Positions 38,394 through 47,317 of a stretch of DNA of 57,867 nt are shown piece after piece. The stretch's first letter is position 1; the number at the start of each line of letters is the position of its first letter. The stretch is from Thiotrichales bacterium 19S3-11 (GTDB lineage: Bacteria; Pseudomonadota; Gammaproteobacteria; Francisellales; Francisellaceae): contig JAKJJU010000017.1 in NCBI GenBank assembly GCA_021713295.1, forward strand, positions 1-57,867. The letters run 5' to 3'. The notes below the pieces were generated by a model. It searched no databases. It saw nothing but the letters and a program-made list of their open reading frames with translations, and was not told the DNA's origin. A program made the translations under genes and the position numbers.

Positions 38394-39095
38394 TTACAAA
38401 ATCACACAAGAATCGTAACAACTTTTTTCTGTTGGTTTACTACTTGTAGAGCTTGACTCAACTTCTAGTAAACTTTGTTTGTCTTCAACTTCAAAAAATG
38501 GAGATATCGGTTTATCCTGTTGCACATCAAATTCAGATAACCTTTCACTAGGTATGTATACCTTGACATTAGAGTCACTATAATCAGAAAAGTTTCTTTT
38601 AACAATTTCTGCTTCACTTGTGCCATAACAAATGAATTGATCATTTTCAACACCAATAACTACTTCAGCATGCAAATTATCTCCATTAGACTGCGATGGT
38701 CTATCAATAACAATAGGTCCTCCACTAGTTTTTAATAATCTCATAACCTCTTCAGAGCTAAATTCAACTTTTTGTTGTATCATGCCCATTTTTTGATAAA
38801 CTTCAGCTTCTGATCCAAGAGGTATACCCTTTTCTTCCATCTGAATGATCTTACTCTCAGAATATCCTTGCTCTAATAGTTGTAATAAATAATACTTTCT
38901 TGTTACAAGAATATTATTGCCTGTAGCAATACAAGAAGCAAGCATCCAGCAGTTATGGTATGGTGTCCATGCATCAGCTTGACCATCTGAATCATATTCT
39001 GCATTATCAGAATATCCATCAAACCTGTAAATTTGATCAATTGGCTCACCTTTTTTAGAAATTGTATCATTGATCATATATTGAAATTTTGGCAT
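38394..39095 (-). CDS. Papain-like cysteine protease with C-terminal CaaX box, candidate effector
   Basis: This 233-residue protein has AGGAGG seven bases upstream of ATG. It shows a papain-like (AvrRpt2/C39-like) arrangement: PYHNCWMLASC with candidate nucleophile Cys49, followed by helices, GGPIVID (125-131), then LHAEVVIGVENDQ with His142 and a possible third residue Asn151 or Asp152, then FICYGTSE. The last four residues are Cys230-Val-Ile-Leu, an exact CaaX box; a terminal Leu favours geranylgeranylation by host GGTase I. A second Cys (226) lies just before it, where palmitoylation would be possible. Bacteria lack CaaX prenyltransferases, so the box would be used only inside a eukaryotic host. 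It lies 110 bases downstream of the 681-residue gene on the same strand. No signal peptide. Protease class is a motif-based inference. Confidence 0.65.
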   Translation of the reverse strand: MPKFQYMINDTISKKGEPIDQIYRFDGYSDNAEYDSDGQADAWTPYHNCWMLASCIATGNNILVTRKYYLLQLLEQGYSESKIIQMEEKGIPLGSEAEVYQKMGMIQQKVEFSSEEVMRLLKTSGGPIVIDRPSQSNGDNLHAEVVIGVENDQFICYGTSEAEIVKRNFSDYSDSNVKVYIPSERLSEFDVQQDKPISPFFEVEDKQSLLEVESSSTSSKPTEKSCYDSCVIL

Positions 39096-39205
39096 AGCAA
39101 CCTCCTATGATTATTTAAATTACAAGGCCAATACCCTTAGAGATGTTACTCAAGATAATGACAAACCTAATTCTAGATATATTGAATTAATCTAGCTGTA
39201 CTAGC

Positions 39206-41251
39206 TCAATCTAATTCTAAAGCACTATCACTTACATCAATTTCTGGTAATGGGCCAGTAAACCTGCTTTCTTGACTCATAAGTGGATTTTCTTGCTTTA
39301 CAAATCTAGCTTCTTTTATTACATCAGAAACTAGTAGACTTACTGATTTATAATCAACACTCTTAACTGAAAATTTACTAATAGTATCATCCAATCTTGA
39401 TAACAAAATATTTATATTTTTTGCTGTTGGTGCCTCTATTTTTAGCTGATTTAACTCATCTCTTAGTGACATAATATTTTTCTGTAATCTTGTCTGAGCT
39501 TGTTTTGTCATTGTTGTACAAGTACTTAAGTATTCTCCATGAGTTTTAGGATCACTCAATGCTTTTCTAGAAGTGCTTTGTAACTCTCCATCCCATTTTC
39601 TAAAGTTTCTAAAAGCTTCATCAACAACATTACTTTTCGCTTCTATTGAATGACACAACTTATGGATAGATAAAGCTTCTCTATGGTATTGAGTTCTCAT
39701 ATCATGCCCACTTCCGCTAGATTGAGAATAAAATGGCAATTTAAAATGAGAAGGTTTTGCACGACTTACAACTAAACTATCAAAGTCACCTGTATCTGGT
39801 ACTTTCATATCAGACTCATCTATATCAAAAGATGATATATCATCACGATCTAAACTTTGCGAGCTTACAAATTCAACTTCTTTTAGTTTCCCTATATTTT
39901 TAGCCTTAATACTTTCATCAACATTCCAAGAATCACCTAAAATAGCACCATCATCATATGTTTCAAGCAACTTAGCTAAACCACCTTTCTTTGAAAGCTT
40001 ATAATTAGAATTTAATGTATTATTCGCTTCAGTTAAATTATGAATAATTGTATTTACTTCAGAAGTATTTCTAGCTGCCTGAAGCTTATATATTGCTTCA
40101 TCCAATAGCTTAAGCCTTTCAGTTGATAACTCGTCAGATGTAAAAAAACCACCAATTTTTCCTTTTGTCCTCTCCCATCTATGGCATAGAGCTAAATAAA
40201 CTTTTTCTCTTTTTTCTAAAAATTCCAATCTACTATTATTCCAATCAATCAAACTATTTATATCTTGTTGCAAACTTCTTACATTTTCTATGGCGTTTGA
40301 AATATCAAATGAATGATTTAATTGAAAGTTATAATTTCTACTGCTTTTTGAGTCAACTCTTTCAATAATTAAACCACCATGAGAGCCTGATGCAATTTGC
40401 TCTAAGTTTTCATATAGTTCTTGTTGGGAAACACTTGAAGAGCCTCTCTGACTCTCTAATTTAACCGTAATTTCATCATTTATTAACGATATAAGTTGCT
40501 CTAAATTTTTTGAAGATATGCTATCTTTTAAAGTCCTAGATTCAAAGTCAACATAATCTCCAAACTTTTCTGCTGCAACCTTTGAACTTCTAAATGTATC
40601 CTGCTTTAAAGCATCATAATATACAAGAGCCGTATGAAGAATTGCTTGCTTAATCTGACTCTCTAACATCTTTACATTAGCTAATGTGGTAAAACTCTCT
40701 CTTGCACTTTCAAACCTGTGGGATAACCCTGGAATAATTCTATTAGAATCTCGATCACTCTTCATATATCTATTATATGTAGATTGCCACGACTCATAAA
40801 GGGATACCATAGCTTGATTATTATCACTTAATAACGCTCTGTCTATAAGGTAGTCATATGCTTGAGGTGACTTGCAAATAACATTTTCTATAAAGAAACT
40901 TTTTAAATGACTTAGTGCGCTTCTACCTAAGAAAACGTCGCTAAATCCACCTCTAGCTTTCGAGTTAGCTTCTATTTGTTCAATCAACATATTAATCATT
41001 TCAAGTGGACTACTACAGCCTATAATTGGATGCCTAGGATCTCGAAACATATCTGCAAACATTGATTTTACACTTGAACTAAATGCATTATTATAATTTT
41101 CTGTGAATGATCTAGAAAATTGATCATTCAAAGCCATCTCACGTAGAACTTCCAAGAACTCAATATCCTTAGCTGCTTGGCTTTTAAGATCACTCACACC
41201 TGTTTTAATTGTCTCAGCAATAACATGTTTTTTTCTAGGATTTCTTGGCAT
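39206..41251 (-). CDS. 681-residue helical protein, candidate effector
   Basis: I recognise no family. The product is soluble, strongly helical and charged, with coiled-coil stretches (about residues 320-400 and 545-650, e.g. LQKNIMSLRDELNQLKIE) and no signal peptide or membrane segment. The N-terminus is basic (MPRNPRKKHVIAETIK). The acidic tail DVSDSALELD is rich in small and acidic residues. A purine-rich GGGGAG site precedes the ATG. It stands directly upstream of the CaaX protease gene on the same strand, so the two may be expressed together. Effector status is inferred from layout and neighbours. Confidence 0.5.
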   Translation of the reverse strand: MPRNPRKKHVIAETIKTGVSDLKSQAAKDIEFLEVLREMALNDQFSRSFTENYNNAFSSSVKSMFADMFRDPRHPIIGCSSPLEMINMLIEQIEANSKARGGFSDVFLGRSALSHLKSFFIENVICKSPQAYDYLIDRALLSDNNQAMVSLYESWQSTYNRYMKSDRDSNRIIPGLSHRFESARESFTTLANVKMLESQIKQAILHTALVYYDALKQDTFRSSKVAAEKFGDYVDFESRTLKDSISSKNLEQLISLINDEITVKLESQRGSSSVSQQELYENLEQIASGSHGGLIIERVDSKSSRNYNFQLNHSFDISNAIENVRSLQQDINSLIDWNNSRLEFLEKREKVYLALCHRWERTKGKIGGFFTSDELSTERLKLLDEAIYKLQAARNTSEVNTIIHNLTEANNTLNSNYKLSKKGGLAKLLETYDDGAILGDSWNVDESIKAKNIGKLKEVEFVSSQSLDRDDISSFDIDESDMKVPDTGDFDSLVVSRAKPSHFKLPFYSQSSGSGHDMRTQYHREALSIHKLCHSIEAKSNVVDEAFRNFRKWDGELQSTSRKALSDPKTHGEYLSTCTTMTKQAQTRLQKNIMSLRDELNQLKIEAPTAKNINILLSRLDDTISKFSVKSVDYKSVSLLVSDVIKEARFVKQENPLMSQESRFTGPLPEIDVSDSALELD

Positions 41252-41627
41252 AATACAATCTCCCCTTCTATTAATAACAACTCATAAAAACTGTTCAATT
41301 ATCAATCAAACAAATTCAGATTAATCGTTCCCTAGAAAATCAAACACTGAAAAATGCAAAAATAATTTATGTAGACAGTTATTTATATTTGATTATTTCA
41401 GGTAAATTTATAAATGGAAAACCATAAATAAACAGACAATTCAGAAAGTTATATAATCAAACAATCTATTTGAAAATATGATTTTTTTATAAAAAAATGC
41501 AAAAACACATCAAATCAATCTAGAAACGATTCAGAATAAGCAATATAAATCATAAAATAAACATTGTATTTTTTTGTATATCAATTAGATAGTTATAAGT
41601 TTCTGCTTTTATTATTACAAAACCTTA
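41252..41627. other. 376-base AT-rich gap
   Basis: This lies between the stop of the LuxR-type gene and the start of the 681-residue gene, both minus strand. It is very AT-rich and must hold the promoter for the effector pair. I see no hairpin with a T run, RNA gene or long ORF. Confidence 0.6.
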
Positions 41628-42401
41628 TTAGCTCACCCCTTTAAATATATCCATCCAGCGCATTAATGTCGACTCATCAAAATTATTTTCATAACGCAAT
41701 GTTTTTACAGATTTATCTTGAGATAATAAGCCATAATGGGAGGTAAATTCTTCTTTTGGTAGAATGATAAAATTGAGCTTATCTGCTTCAGATTTAGGTG
41801 CATCTACATGAAAAATCTGATTTACAATTTTAACAAAGTCTAACTGCTCTTGATGAAATATATCTTTTAACTTATTAAGTAAATCATATTTATACATATA
41901 GGCCGTACGAATCTGAACATCCATAAGCCCCGTGATATCTTTTGCTTTAAGTTCAGGAAATTGAGCTAACAAAAACAGCAATTGCAATTCATTTTTGGTC
42001 AAACGATCATAGTGGCAAGGCAATGATAAAATATCTTGATAACATGGATTTGTAATTAACTGGTGATAACCATAATCAACATTATTAACAATGCCAACCA
42101 TTTTACCATCTGATAAAAATGGTTGGCGTACCAATGTAAAAATAATGAAGTGACTTGCTGAAAAAGCAACACCAAAACGTGTAAGCGTATTTTCTTTCTT
42201 TTCATATAAAAGCAGAAAGTCATCAAACATAGTGCTATAGCCTAATGGAAATGCAAATTGACGAGGTAAACTATTTGCCTGGTCAGATTCAAAAAAAGTT
42301 CTCCCTTCTTGAGTTAAGTGCTGACTAAAAAATAGATCGGAAAACAGTACTTTTCCACGATAGGTAATTGCATCAAATCGTCTAACAGGTTTATTTGCCA
42401 T
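41628..42401 (-). CDS. LuxR-type transcriptional regulator
   Basis: This 257-residue protein has a LuxR-family HTH at about residues 134-180: LTKNELQLLFLLAQFPELKA then KDITGLMDVQIRTAYMYKYD and LLNKLK, i.e. the (L)T..E...L.L.A...K.I...(M).V..RTA..Y...L..KL pattern. The N-terminal 125 residues resemble the PAS-like or sensor domain found in orphan LuxR proteins of Legionella and Coxiella relatives. No receiver domain aspartate motif is visible. It is divergent from the PLP enzyme gene across 185 bases, so that gene is its likeliest target. The HTH subclass is moderately sure. Confidence 0.7.
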   Translation of the reverse strand: MANKPVRRFDAITYRGKVLFSDLFFSQHLTQEGRTFFESDQANSLPRQFAFPLGYSTMFDDFLLLYEKKENTLTRFGVAFSASHFIIFTLVRQPFLSDGKMVGIVNNVDYGYHQLITNPCYQDILSLPCHYDRLTKNELQLLFLLAQFPELKAKDITGLMDVQIRTAYMYKYDLLNKLKDIFHQEQLDFVKIVNQIFHVDAPKSEADKLNFIILPKEEFTSHYGLLSQDKSVKTLRYENNFDESTLMRWMDIFKGVS

Positions 42402-42586
42402 ATCAACTAACTCTTAAATAAATTTGATTTAATATCAATATGTAATTATATGATATTTTTATAACATATTTAAATTTTTAGTTTTAAAATTTAATAATCA
42501 AATGAGTAAATGTCATACCTTGCATAACCGCTCACTAAACTCTAATGTTATTTAATAGTTATACGAAACTAACTAAAGGACATTAA

Positions 42587-43975
42587 ATGGATTTTCATTC
42601 TCGTTTAAAAAATCAAATGCTTAATAGAGACAATGCCTTAAAATCAATTAAAGATAAATCATTTGATACGATAGCCACACATGGCGTTTATGATCTAAAT
42701 GAAGCACTATTAAATCAAGGCTCTATCATAGAACCTATCTATATGACAACAGCGCAAGGTTTTTCGAATGCTGAAGAATTAGAGGCAGCACTCGCTTATG
42801 AAGTTCCTAGTTGGAGTTATACTAGAATTCATAATCCTACTTTATACTACTTAGAATCGACATTAGCTTTATTAGAGTCTTATCAATGTAATTGTAATGC
42901 AAGTGCTTGTGTAACAAGTTCAGGCATGTCAGCAATTACAACAGTTGCAGATAATCTATTAATTGATGACCCAAAAGCAAATTTTATTTCATCAAGTCAA
43001 ATCTATGGTGGTTCTTACCAACAATTTAGTCAAAGACAAAATGAAAAACTACGAGAAGTTCGCTGGGTAAAGCCTGATGCAGAAATTGAAATATGGCAAG
43101 ACCAAATAGATAAACATACAAAATTTATCTATATTGAAATTCCTTCTAACCCAAACTTAAGCATGTGTGATATTGAATTGCTTGCAAAACTTGCCCACGA
43201 TCATGAAATTCCATTAGTTGTTGATAGTACTTTAGCAACACCTGCTTTAATACGTCCACTAACATTTGGTGCTGATATTGTTATACATTCATTATCAAAA
43301 ATTATCTCTGCTTCAGGAATGGTTATTGGTGGTGTAATTATTGCTAAAGAGCATATAAATGCACATTATCTATCCGATGAAGCAAAAGCAAATTTTTGTC
43401 AATATTTAAAATTACTGCCCAACCGGGATAATGGCGCTTGTCTTTCCCCTATGCAAGCGTTTCTGACACTTTCAGAACTTAGAACACTACGTATGCGCGT
43501 TGATCATTTCTCACAAAATGCATTAAAAGTAGCACAGTTTTTAGATCAACACCCATTCGTTGAAACCGTTATATATCCTGGTTTGACTAGCTTTCCTCAA
43601 CATAGTTTAGCTAATAAATACTTCTCATTAGTTGATTCAAATCACTCACATGAAAAACAAGTTATTCAAAAACGTTATGGTCATTTACTTTCTTTTACAG
43701 TTAAAGGCAATTTAGATACTGCAAAATCAGTGCTTAATGGATTAAAAATTATTTTTTGTGCTACGGATTTGGGACGTGTAAAAACTGTTGCAACTATCCC
43801 TGCGATATCAACGCATCAGCAACAGGGCCAACACGCTAGAGAGCATGCTATGATCAAAGACAACTCAATTCGCCTAAGTGTTGGTGCTGAAAATCCAAAT
43901 GATATTATCAATGATATAGATCAGGCACTTGATTATGTAGGTAGAGATAAAGTTAAATTATCTTTTGCAAGCTAA
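42587..43975 (+). CDS. PLP-dependent Cys/Met-metabolism enzyme (methionine gamma-lyase/cystathionine synthase family)
   Basis: This 462-residue protein has the Cys/Met-PLP pattern: SWSYTRIHNPTLYYLES (S-Y-T-R cofactor phosphate contact), TSSGMSAI, IEIPSNPNLSM, VVDSTLATP (Asp213 to the pyridine) and IVIHSLSKIISASGMVIGG with Lys238 as the Schiff base. It also has the C-terminal IRLSVGAENPNDIINDIDQA. Length is above the usual 390-430. Methionine gamma-lyase, O-acetylhomoserine sulfhydrylase and cystathionine gamma-synthase cannot be told apart here. A divergent LuxR-type gene suggests regulated use. Cytoplasmic. Confidence 0.9.
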   Translation: MDFHSRLKNQMLNRDNALKSIKDKSFDTIATHGVYDLNEALLNQGSIIEPIYMTTAQGFSNAEELEAALAYEVPSWSYTRIHNPTLYYLESTLALLESYQCNCNASACVTSSGMSAITTVADNLLIDDPKANFISSSQIYGGSYQQFSQRQNEKLREVRWVKPDAEIEIWQDQIDKHTKFIYIEIPSNPNLSMCDIELLAKLAHDHEIPLVVDSTLATPALIRPLTFGADIVIHSLSKIISASGMVIGGVIIAKEHINAHYLSDEAKANFCQYLKLLPNRDNGACLSPMQAFLTLSELRTLRMRVDHFSQNALKVAQFLDQHPFVETVIYPGLTSFPQHSLANKYFSLVDSNHSHEKQVIQKRYGHLLSFTVKGNLDTAKSVLNGLKIIFCATDLGRVKTVATIPAISTHQQQGQHAREHAMIKDNSIRLSVGAENPNDIINDIDQALDYVGRDKVKLSFAS

Positions 43976-44039
43976 TTGCTATTTTTGATAAAATCATGCC
44001 AGTAGTATTATTTCTATAAAAAATCAGGGAGTTTGATAA

Positions 44040-44330
44040 ATGCTTTATCTAATTGATATCACTTTTAAAAAATCTGTAGATGATGTTAATCTTGTGTTGA
44101 ACGAACATCGTGCTTATCTGAGGTCATTTCTAACTAACAACGGACTGTTACTAGCTGCTGGGCCTAAAACACCAAGAACAGGAGGCATACTTATTGCCAA
44201 AGGCGAAAGATCAGAAATCGATCAAATGATACAAAATGACCCGTATCATATTCATCAAGTCGCAGAATATAAAGTTACCGCGTTTGACCCTTTAACACGC
44301 CAAGAATTTCTATCTCACTGGTATGTATAA
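44040..44330 (+). CDS. YciI family protein
   Basis: This 96-residue protein has the YCII/DUF1330-like ferredoxin-fold pattern: HRAYLRSFLTNNGLLLAAGP then K and GGILIAKG with ND(P/D) and the late A...(V/T)TAFDPL. The His (in the EHRAYLR motif) and Asp are conserved in the family. Function in general is unknown. Some relatives are dehydrochlorinases or regulatory. It follows the PLP gene by 64 bases on the same strand and may be co-transcribed. A ribosome site AGGGAG precedes the ATG. Confidence 0.85.
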   Translation: MLYLIDITFKKSVDDVNLVLNEHRAYLRSFLTNNGLLLAAGPKTPRTGGILIAKGERSEIDQMIQNDPYHIHQVAEYKVTAFDPLTRQEFLSHWYV

Positions 44331-44400
44331 GCCTTGATAATTCGTGCAAATTAATCTAAATATAAATTATTGATACAAGTTAATAGTAAAAGAATACCCT

Positions 44401-45564
44401 ATGCTGAAAGAAAAAATGCTTAATACATCAGATAGTACCCCTGCAAGTTATGAGTTTAATAGCGAAATAAAATGCCTAAACCTAAGTGGAAGCTGGAATT
44501 GGCAAAATTTTGATGAACACCTACTTGATCAAATTTTAAAGGTGATACAGAGCAATAATGAAATCAATGCGATTACAATTAATTCACTATCCATAAATAA
44601 GCTTGACACCATTGGTGCAACATTTTTGAAGTTGCTATTCGATCGACTTGAGGCTGCTAATATCAACATATTAGGTTTAAAATTCACACAATCACAACAA
44701 AATTTATTTGACCTAGTGAAAGAAAAAGTTAAGGTGAGCCAACCTGAAAAAACAAAGCGTATCAACCCTAAAGCCACAGCCTATTTTATTGGTCAACAAA
44801 CATTTCAAACTGCTAAAGACTTTGTTAATATACTTGCATTTTTAGGCGCAATTACTTTAAGTACCTTTCAATGGGTTAAAATACCATTTAAGACAAGAAT
44901 ACAGCTTATTTGCGAAATCGTAATAAACGACGGCTATAAAGCTACAGGTATTGTCTGCCTCTTATCTTTTTTAATTGGGATTGTTTTGACTTATCAAATG
45001 GGCGTTCAATTGGTAACTTATGGGGCTAATATCTTTGTTGTAAACCTATTAGGTCTATCAATTTTTCGTGAGTTTGCACCACTTATTACTGCGATAATCG
45101 TTGCAGGTCGATCAGGTAGTGCCTTTGCAGCTCATATAGGAACTATGAAAGTTCAAGAAGAAATTGACGCTCTTCAAACAATGGGTATCTCACCATTCAA
45201 ACGGCTTGTCTCTCCAAGAATTATTGGGTTAATCATTGCTCTAACACTATTAACTGTGCTTGCAGATATCAGCAGTATTCTAGGTGGTATGATTATGTCT
45301 AAAGCTTATTTACATATTGGCTTTACAGAGTTTCTAACTCGCTTTCAAGAGGTAATTGCCGCCAAAAACTATATTCTTGGTTTAATTAAAGCACCTGTTT
45401 TTGCTCTTTTAATTGCAATTGTTGGTTGTTATCGTGGATTTTGTGTTCAAGGCAGCGCTTCCAGCATTGGTCAAGAAACAACTCGATCTGTCGTCCTGTC
45501 TATATTCCTGATTATCGTTGCTGATGCTGCATTCTCAATACTATACAGTACATTGAGAATTTAG
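44401..45564 (+). CDS. mlaE: MlaE-family ABC permease with N-terminal STAS domain
   Basis: This 387-residue protein has a STAS-like domain at residues 1-115 (CLNLSGSWNW, INSLSINKLDTIGATFLKLL) and then the MlaE permease: GYKATGIVCLLSFLIGIVLT, YQMGVQL, NLLGLSIFREFAPLITAIIV, AGRSGSAFAAHIGTMKVQEE, IDALQTMGISPFKRLVSPRI. MlaE with MlaF, MlaD and partners moves phospholipids between membranes to maintain lipid asymmetry. In the E. coli Mla system the STAS protein MlaB is separate. Here the STAS domain is fused to the permease. It opens a four-gene operon. The first ATG is used; a second ATG five codons in is possible. Confidence 0.93.
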   Translation: MLKEKMLNTSDSTPASYEFNSEIKCLNLSGSWNWQNFDEHLLDQILKVIQSNNEINAITINSLSINKLDTIGATFLKLLFDRLEAANINILGLKFTQSQQNLFDLVKEKVKVSQPEKTKRINPKATAYFIGQQTFQTAKDFVNILAFLGAITLSTFQWVKIPFKTRIQLICEIVINDGYKATGIVCLLSFLIGIVLTYQMGVQLVTYGANIFVVNLLGLSIFREFAPLITAIIVAGRSGSAFAAHIGTMKVQEEIDALQTMGISPFKRLVSPRIIGLIIALTLLTVLADISSILGGMIMSKAYLHIGFTEFLTRFQEVIAAKNYILGLIKAPVFALLIAIVGCYRGFCVQGSASSIGQETTRSVVLSIFLIIVADAAFSILYSTLRI

Positions 45565-45566
45565 TA

Positions 45567-46409
45567 ATGACTATTTTAAGCGATGCTAATTCCGAACAGC
45601 CAATCATTAAAGTTAATAACCTAGGTACTCGCTTTGATAGCCATTGGGTTCATAAAGGTCTTAACTTAGAAATTTTTCCTAACCGAATTATTGCCATAAT
45701 CGGTGATAGTGGTGCTGGAAAAACCACATTAATGCGTCAAATTTTAATGCTTGAAGATATTGCTGAAGGCAGCATATTTTTAATGGGTGAATGTGTTACC
45801 GATGTTGCTCCTGGTAGTAGAGAATCAAAATTAATGGCCAGCAAAATGGGCATGATGTTTCAAAAAGGTGCTCTATTTTCCTCTCTAACTGTGCTTGAAA
45901 ATATTATCTATCCACTACAAGAATATACCGATTTTAGCTACCCTACTTTGGAAGAAATAGCCAAAGTTAAGCTAAACCTGGTAGGGCTACCAAAAAGTGC
46001 TTTCAACCTATTTCCAGCGGACTTAAGTGGTGGCATGATAAAAAGAACCGCGCTTGCTCGTGCTATTGCATTAGATCCTGAAGTTATTTTTTTAGATGAA
46101 CCTTCCGCCGGATTAGATCCTAATAGCGCGCATGAATTAGATATCTTAATCAGAGAGTTACAGGAATCACTATCATTAACTGTTATTATGGTAACTCATG
46201 ATTTAGATACACTTTGGCATATTGTTGATGAAATTGTATATCTAGGTAATCGCAAAGTATTATTACATGATACAATTACAAATGCTGCCAATAATAAGGA
46301 ACATGAAGCACTCTATAATTACTTTAATGGCCCTCGTGGACATAAAGTTAAAGCAATTCATCAAAGTAGTTTACCTGCTAGTATAAGGAATACATCGAAT
46401 GAGAAATAG
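45567..46409 (+). CDS. mlaF: MlaF-family ABC transporter ATPase
   Basis: This 280-residue ATPase has Walker A GDSGAGKTTLMRQI, Q-loop MMFQKGALFSSLTV, signature LSGGMIKRTALARAIA, Walker B VIFLDEPSAGLDP and switch His in VMVTHDL. The LSGGM and FQ.GALF elements are typical of MlaF. It powers phospholipid transport with MlaE. It starts 2 bases after mlaE and overlaps the next gene by 11 bases. Confidence 0.95.
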   Translation: MTILSDANSEQPIIKVNNLGTRFDSHWVHKGLNLEIFPNRIIAIIGDSGAGKTTLMRQILMLEDIAEGSIFLMGECVTDVAPGSRESKLMASKMGMMFQKGALFSSLTVLENIIYPLQEYTDFSYPTLEEIAKVKLNLVGLPKSAFNLFPADLSGGMIKRTALARAIALDPEVIFLDEPSAGLDPNSAHELDILIRELQESLSLTVIMVTHDLDTLWHIVDEIVYLGNRKVLLHDTITNAANNKEHEALYNYFNGPRGHKVKAIHQSSLPASIRNTSNEK

Positions 46410-47316
46410 AAAACAATTTATTACGCTCGGTATTTTTGTCATTCTATCTACTGCAGCTATGATTATAATAGCGCTATGGCTTACTGTAGGCATTTCAAAA
46501 AATACTTATTATAACTATGTTAGTGTATTTCATGAGCCCGTTGATGGTTTAAGTGCTAATTCTAATGTTTTATATAATGGTGTAAATGTTGGTAAAGTTC
46601 AATCTATTGAACTTGATCATACAAACCCTGGCAATATTTATGTTACTTTAGCCATTGTAGCTGGCACGCCAATTACAAAGCATACTTATGCTACAATTCA
46701 GCCACAAGGTATTACCGGGCTATCTTATATTAGTCTTCAAACACCAAAAAATGAACTTGATAGTGAAATAGAGTTACTTGCTCCTAAATCAAAACCCCCT
46801 TATCCCATCATTAAGTCCAAATTGTCTTTTTTCAGTAGCCTAACAGATAAATTTCAACAACTATCTGATAATCTCAATGGAATTTTTAATAAGGTAAATA
46901 ACATACTTAATGAGCAAAATACCCAACATATTGGCAATATATTAGAAAATGTAGATGCCCTATCTAACAATCTCAAACAAACGAGCGAAGAAACAACTAA
47001 ATTAATTAAATCTGCAAATAACATCACATCCTCATTTGAGAAGAATAACCAAAAAATTGACAGTATTATTGATAATGTAAACGAATCAACGAAACACCTT
47101 GATTTGGTTTCAAATCAAATCTTATCATTAACCACAACAGTTGAACAACAAACACTACCTAACATTAACAATGTATTGATCCCGCAATTAAGTAACACTT
47201 TAAATGGGTTCAACCAGCTTTCCACTAATATAAATCAGTTGGTTGATAAACTAGATCAAAATCCATCTATGCTTATAAAAGGACAAGTACCATTACAACC
47301 AGGGCCAGGAGAATAA
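46399..47316 (+). CDS. mlaD: MlaD/MCE-domain periplasmic lipid carrier subunit
   Basis: This 305-residue protein has an N-terminal membrane anchor (FITLGIFVILSTAAMIIIAL), an MCE domain at about residues 35-120 (VDGLSANSNVLYNGVNVGKV then IQPQGITGLSYISLQ), and a long C-terminal helical stretch with repeated asparagines and heptads (about 140-290). Long coiled extensions are known in PqiB/YebT-like MCE proteins. E. coli MlaD is about 183 residues and lacks the extension, so this subunit is more like the MCE proteins of other systems. Overlaps mlaF. Confidence 0.92.
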   Translation: MRNRKQFITLGIFVILSTAAMIIIALWLTVGISKNTYYNYVSVFHEPVDGLSANSNVLYNGVNVGKVQSIELDHTNPGNIYVTLAIVAGTPITKHTYATIQPQGITGLSYISLQTPKNELDSEIELLAPKSKPPYPIIKSKLSFFSSLTDKFQQLSDNLNGIFNKVNNILNEQNTQHIGNILENVDALSNNLKQTSEETTKLIKSANNITSSFEKNNQKIDSIIDNVNESTKHLDLVSNQILSLTTTVEQQTLPNINNVLIPQLSNTLNGFNQLSTNINQLVDKLDQNPSMLIKGQVPLQPGPGE

Positions 47317-47317
47317 T

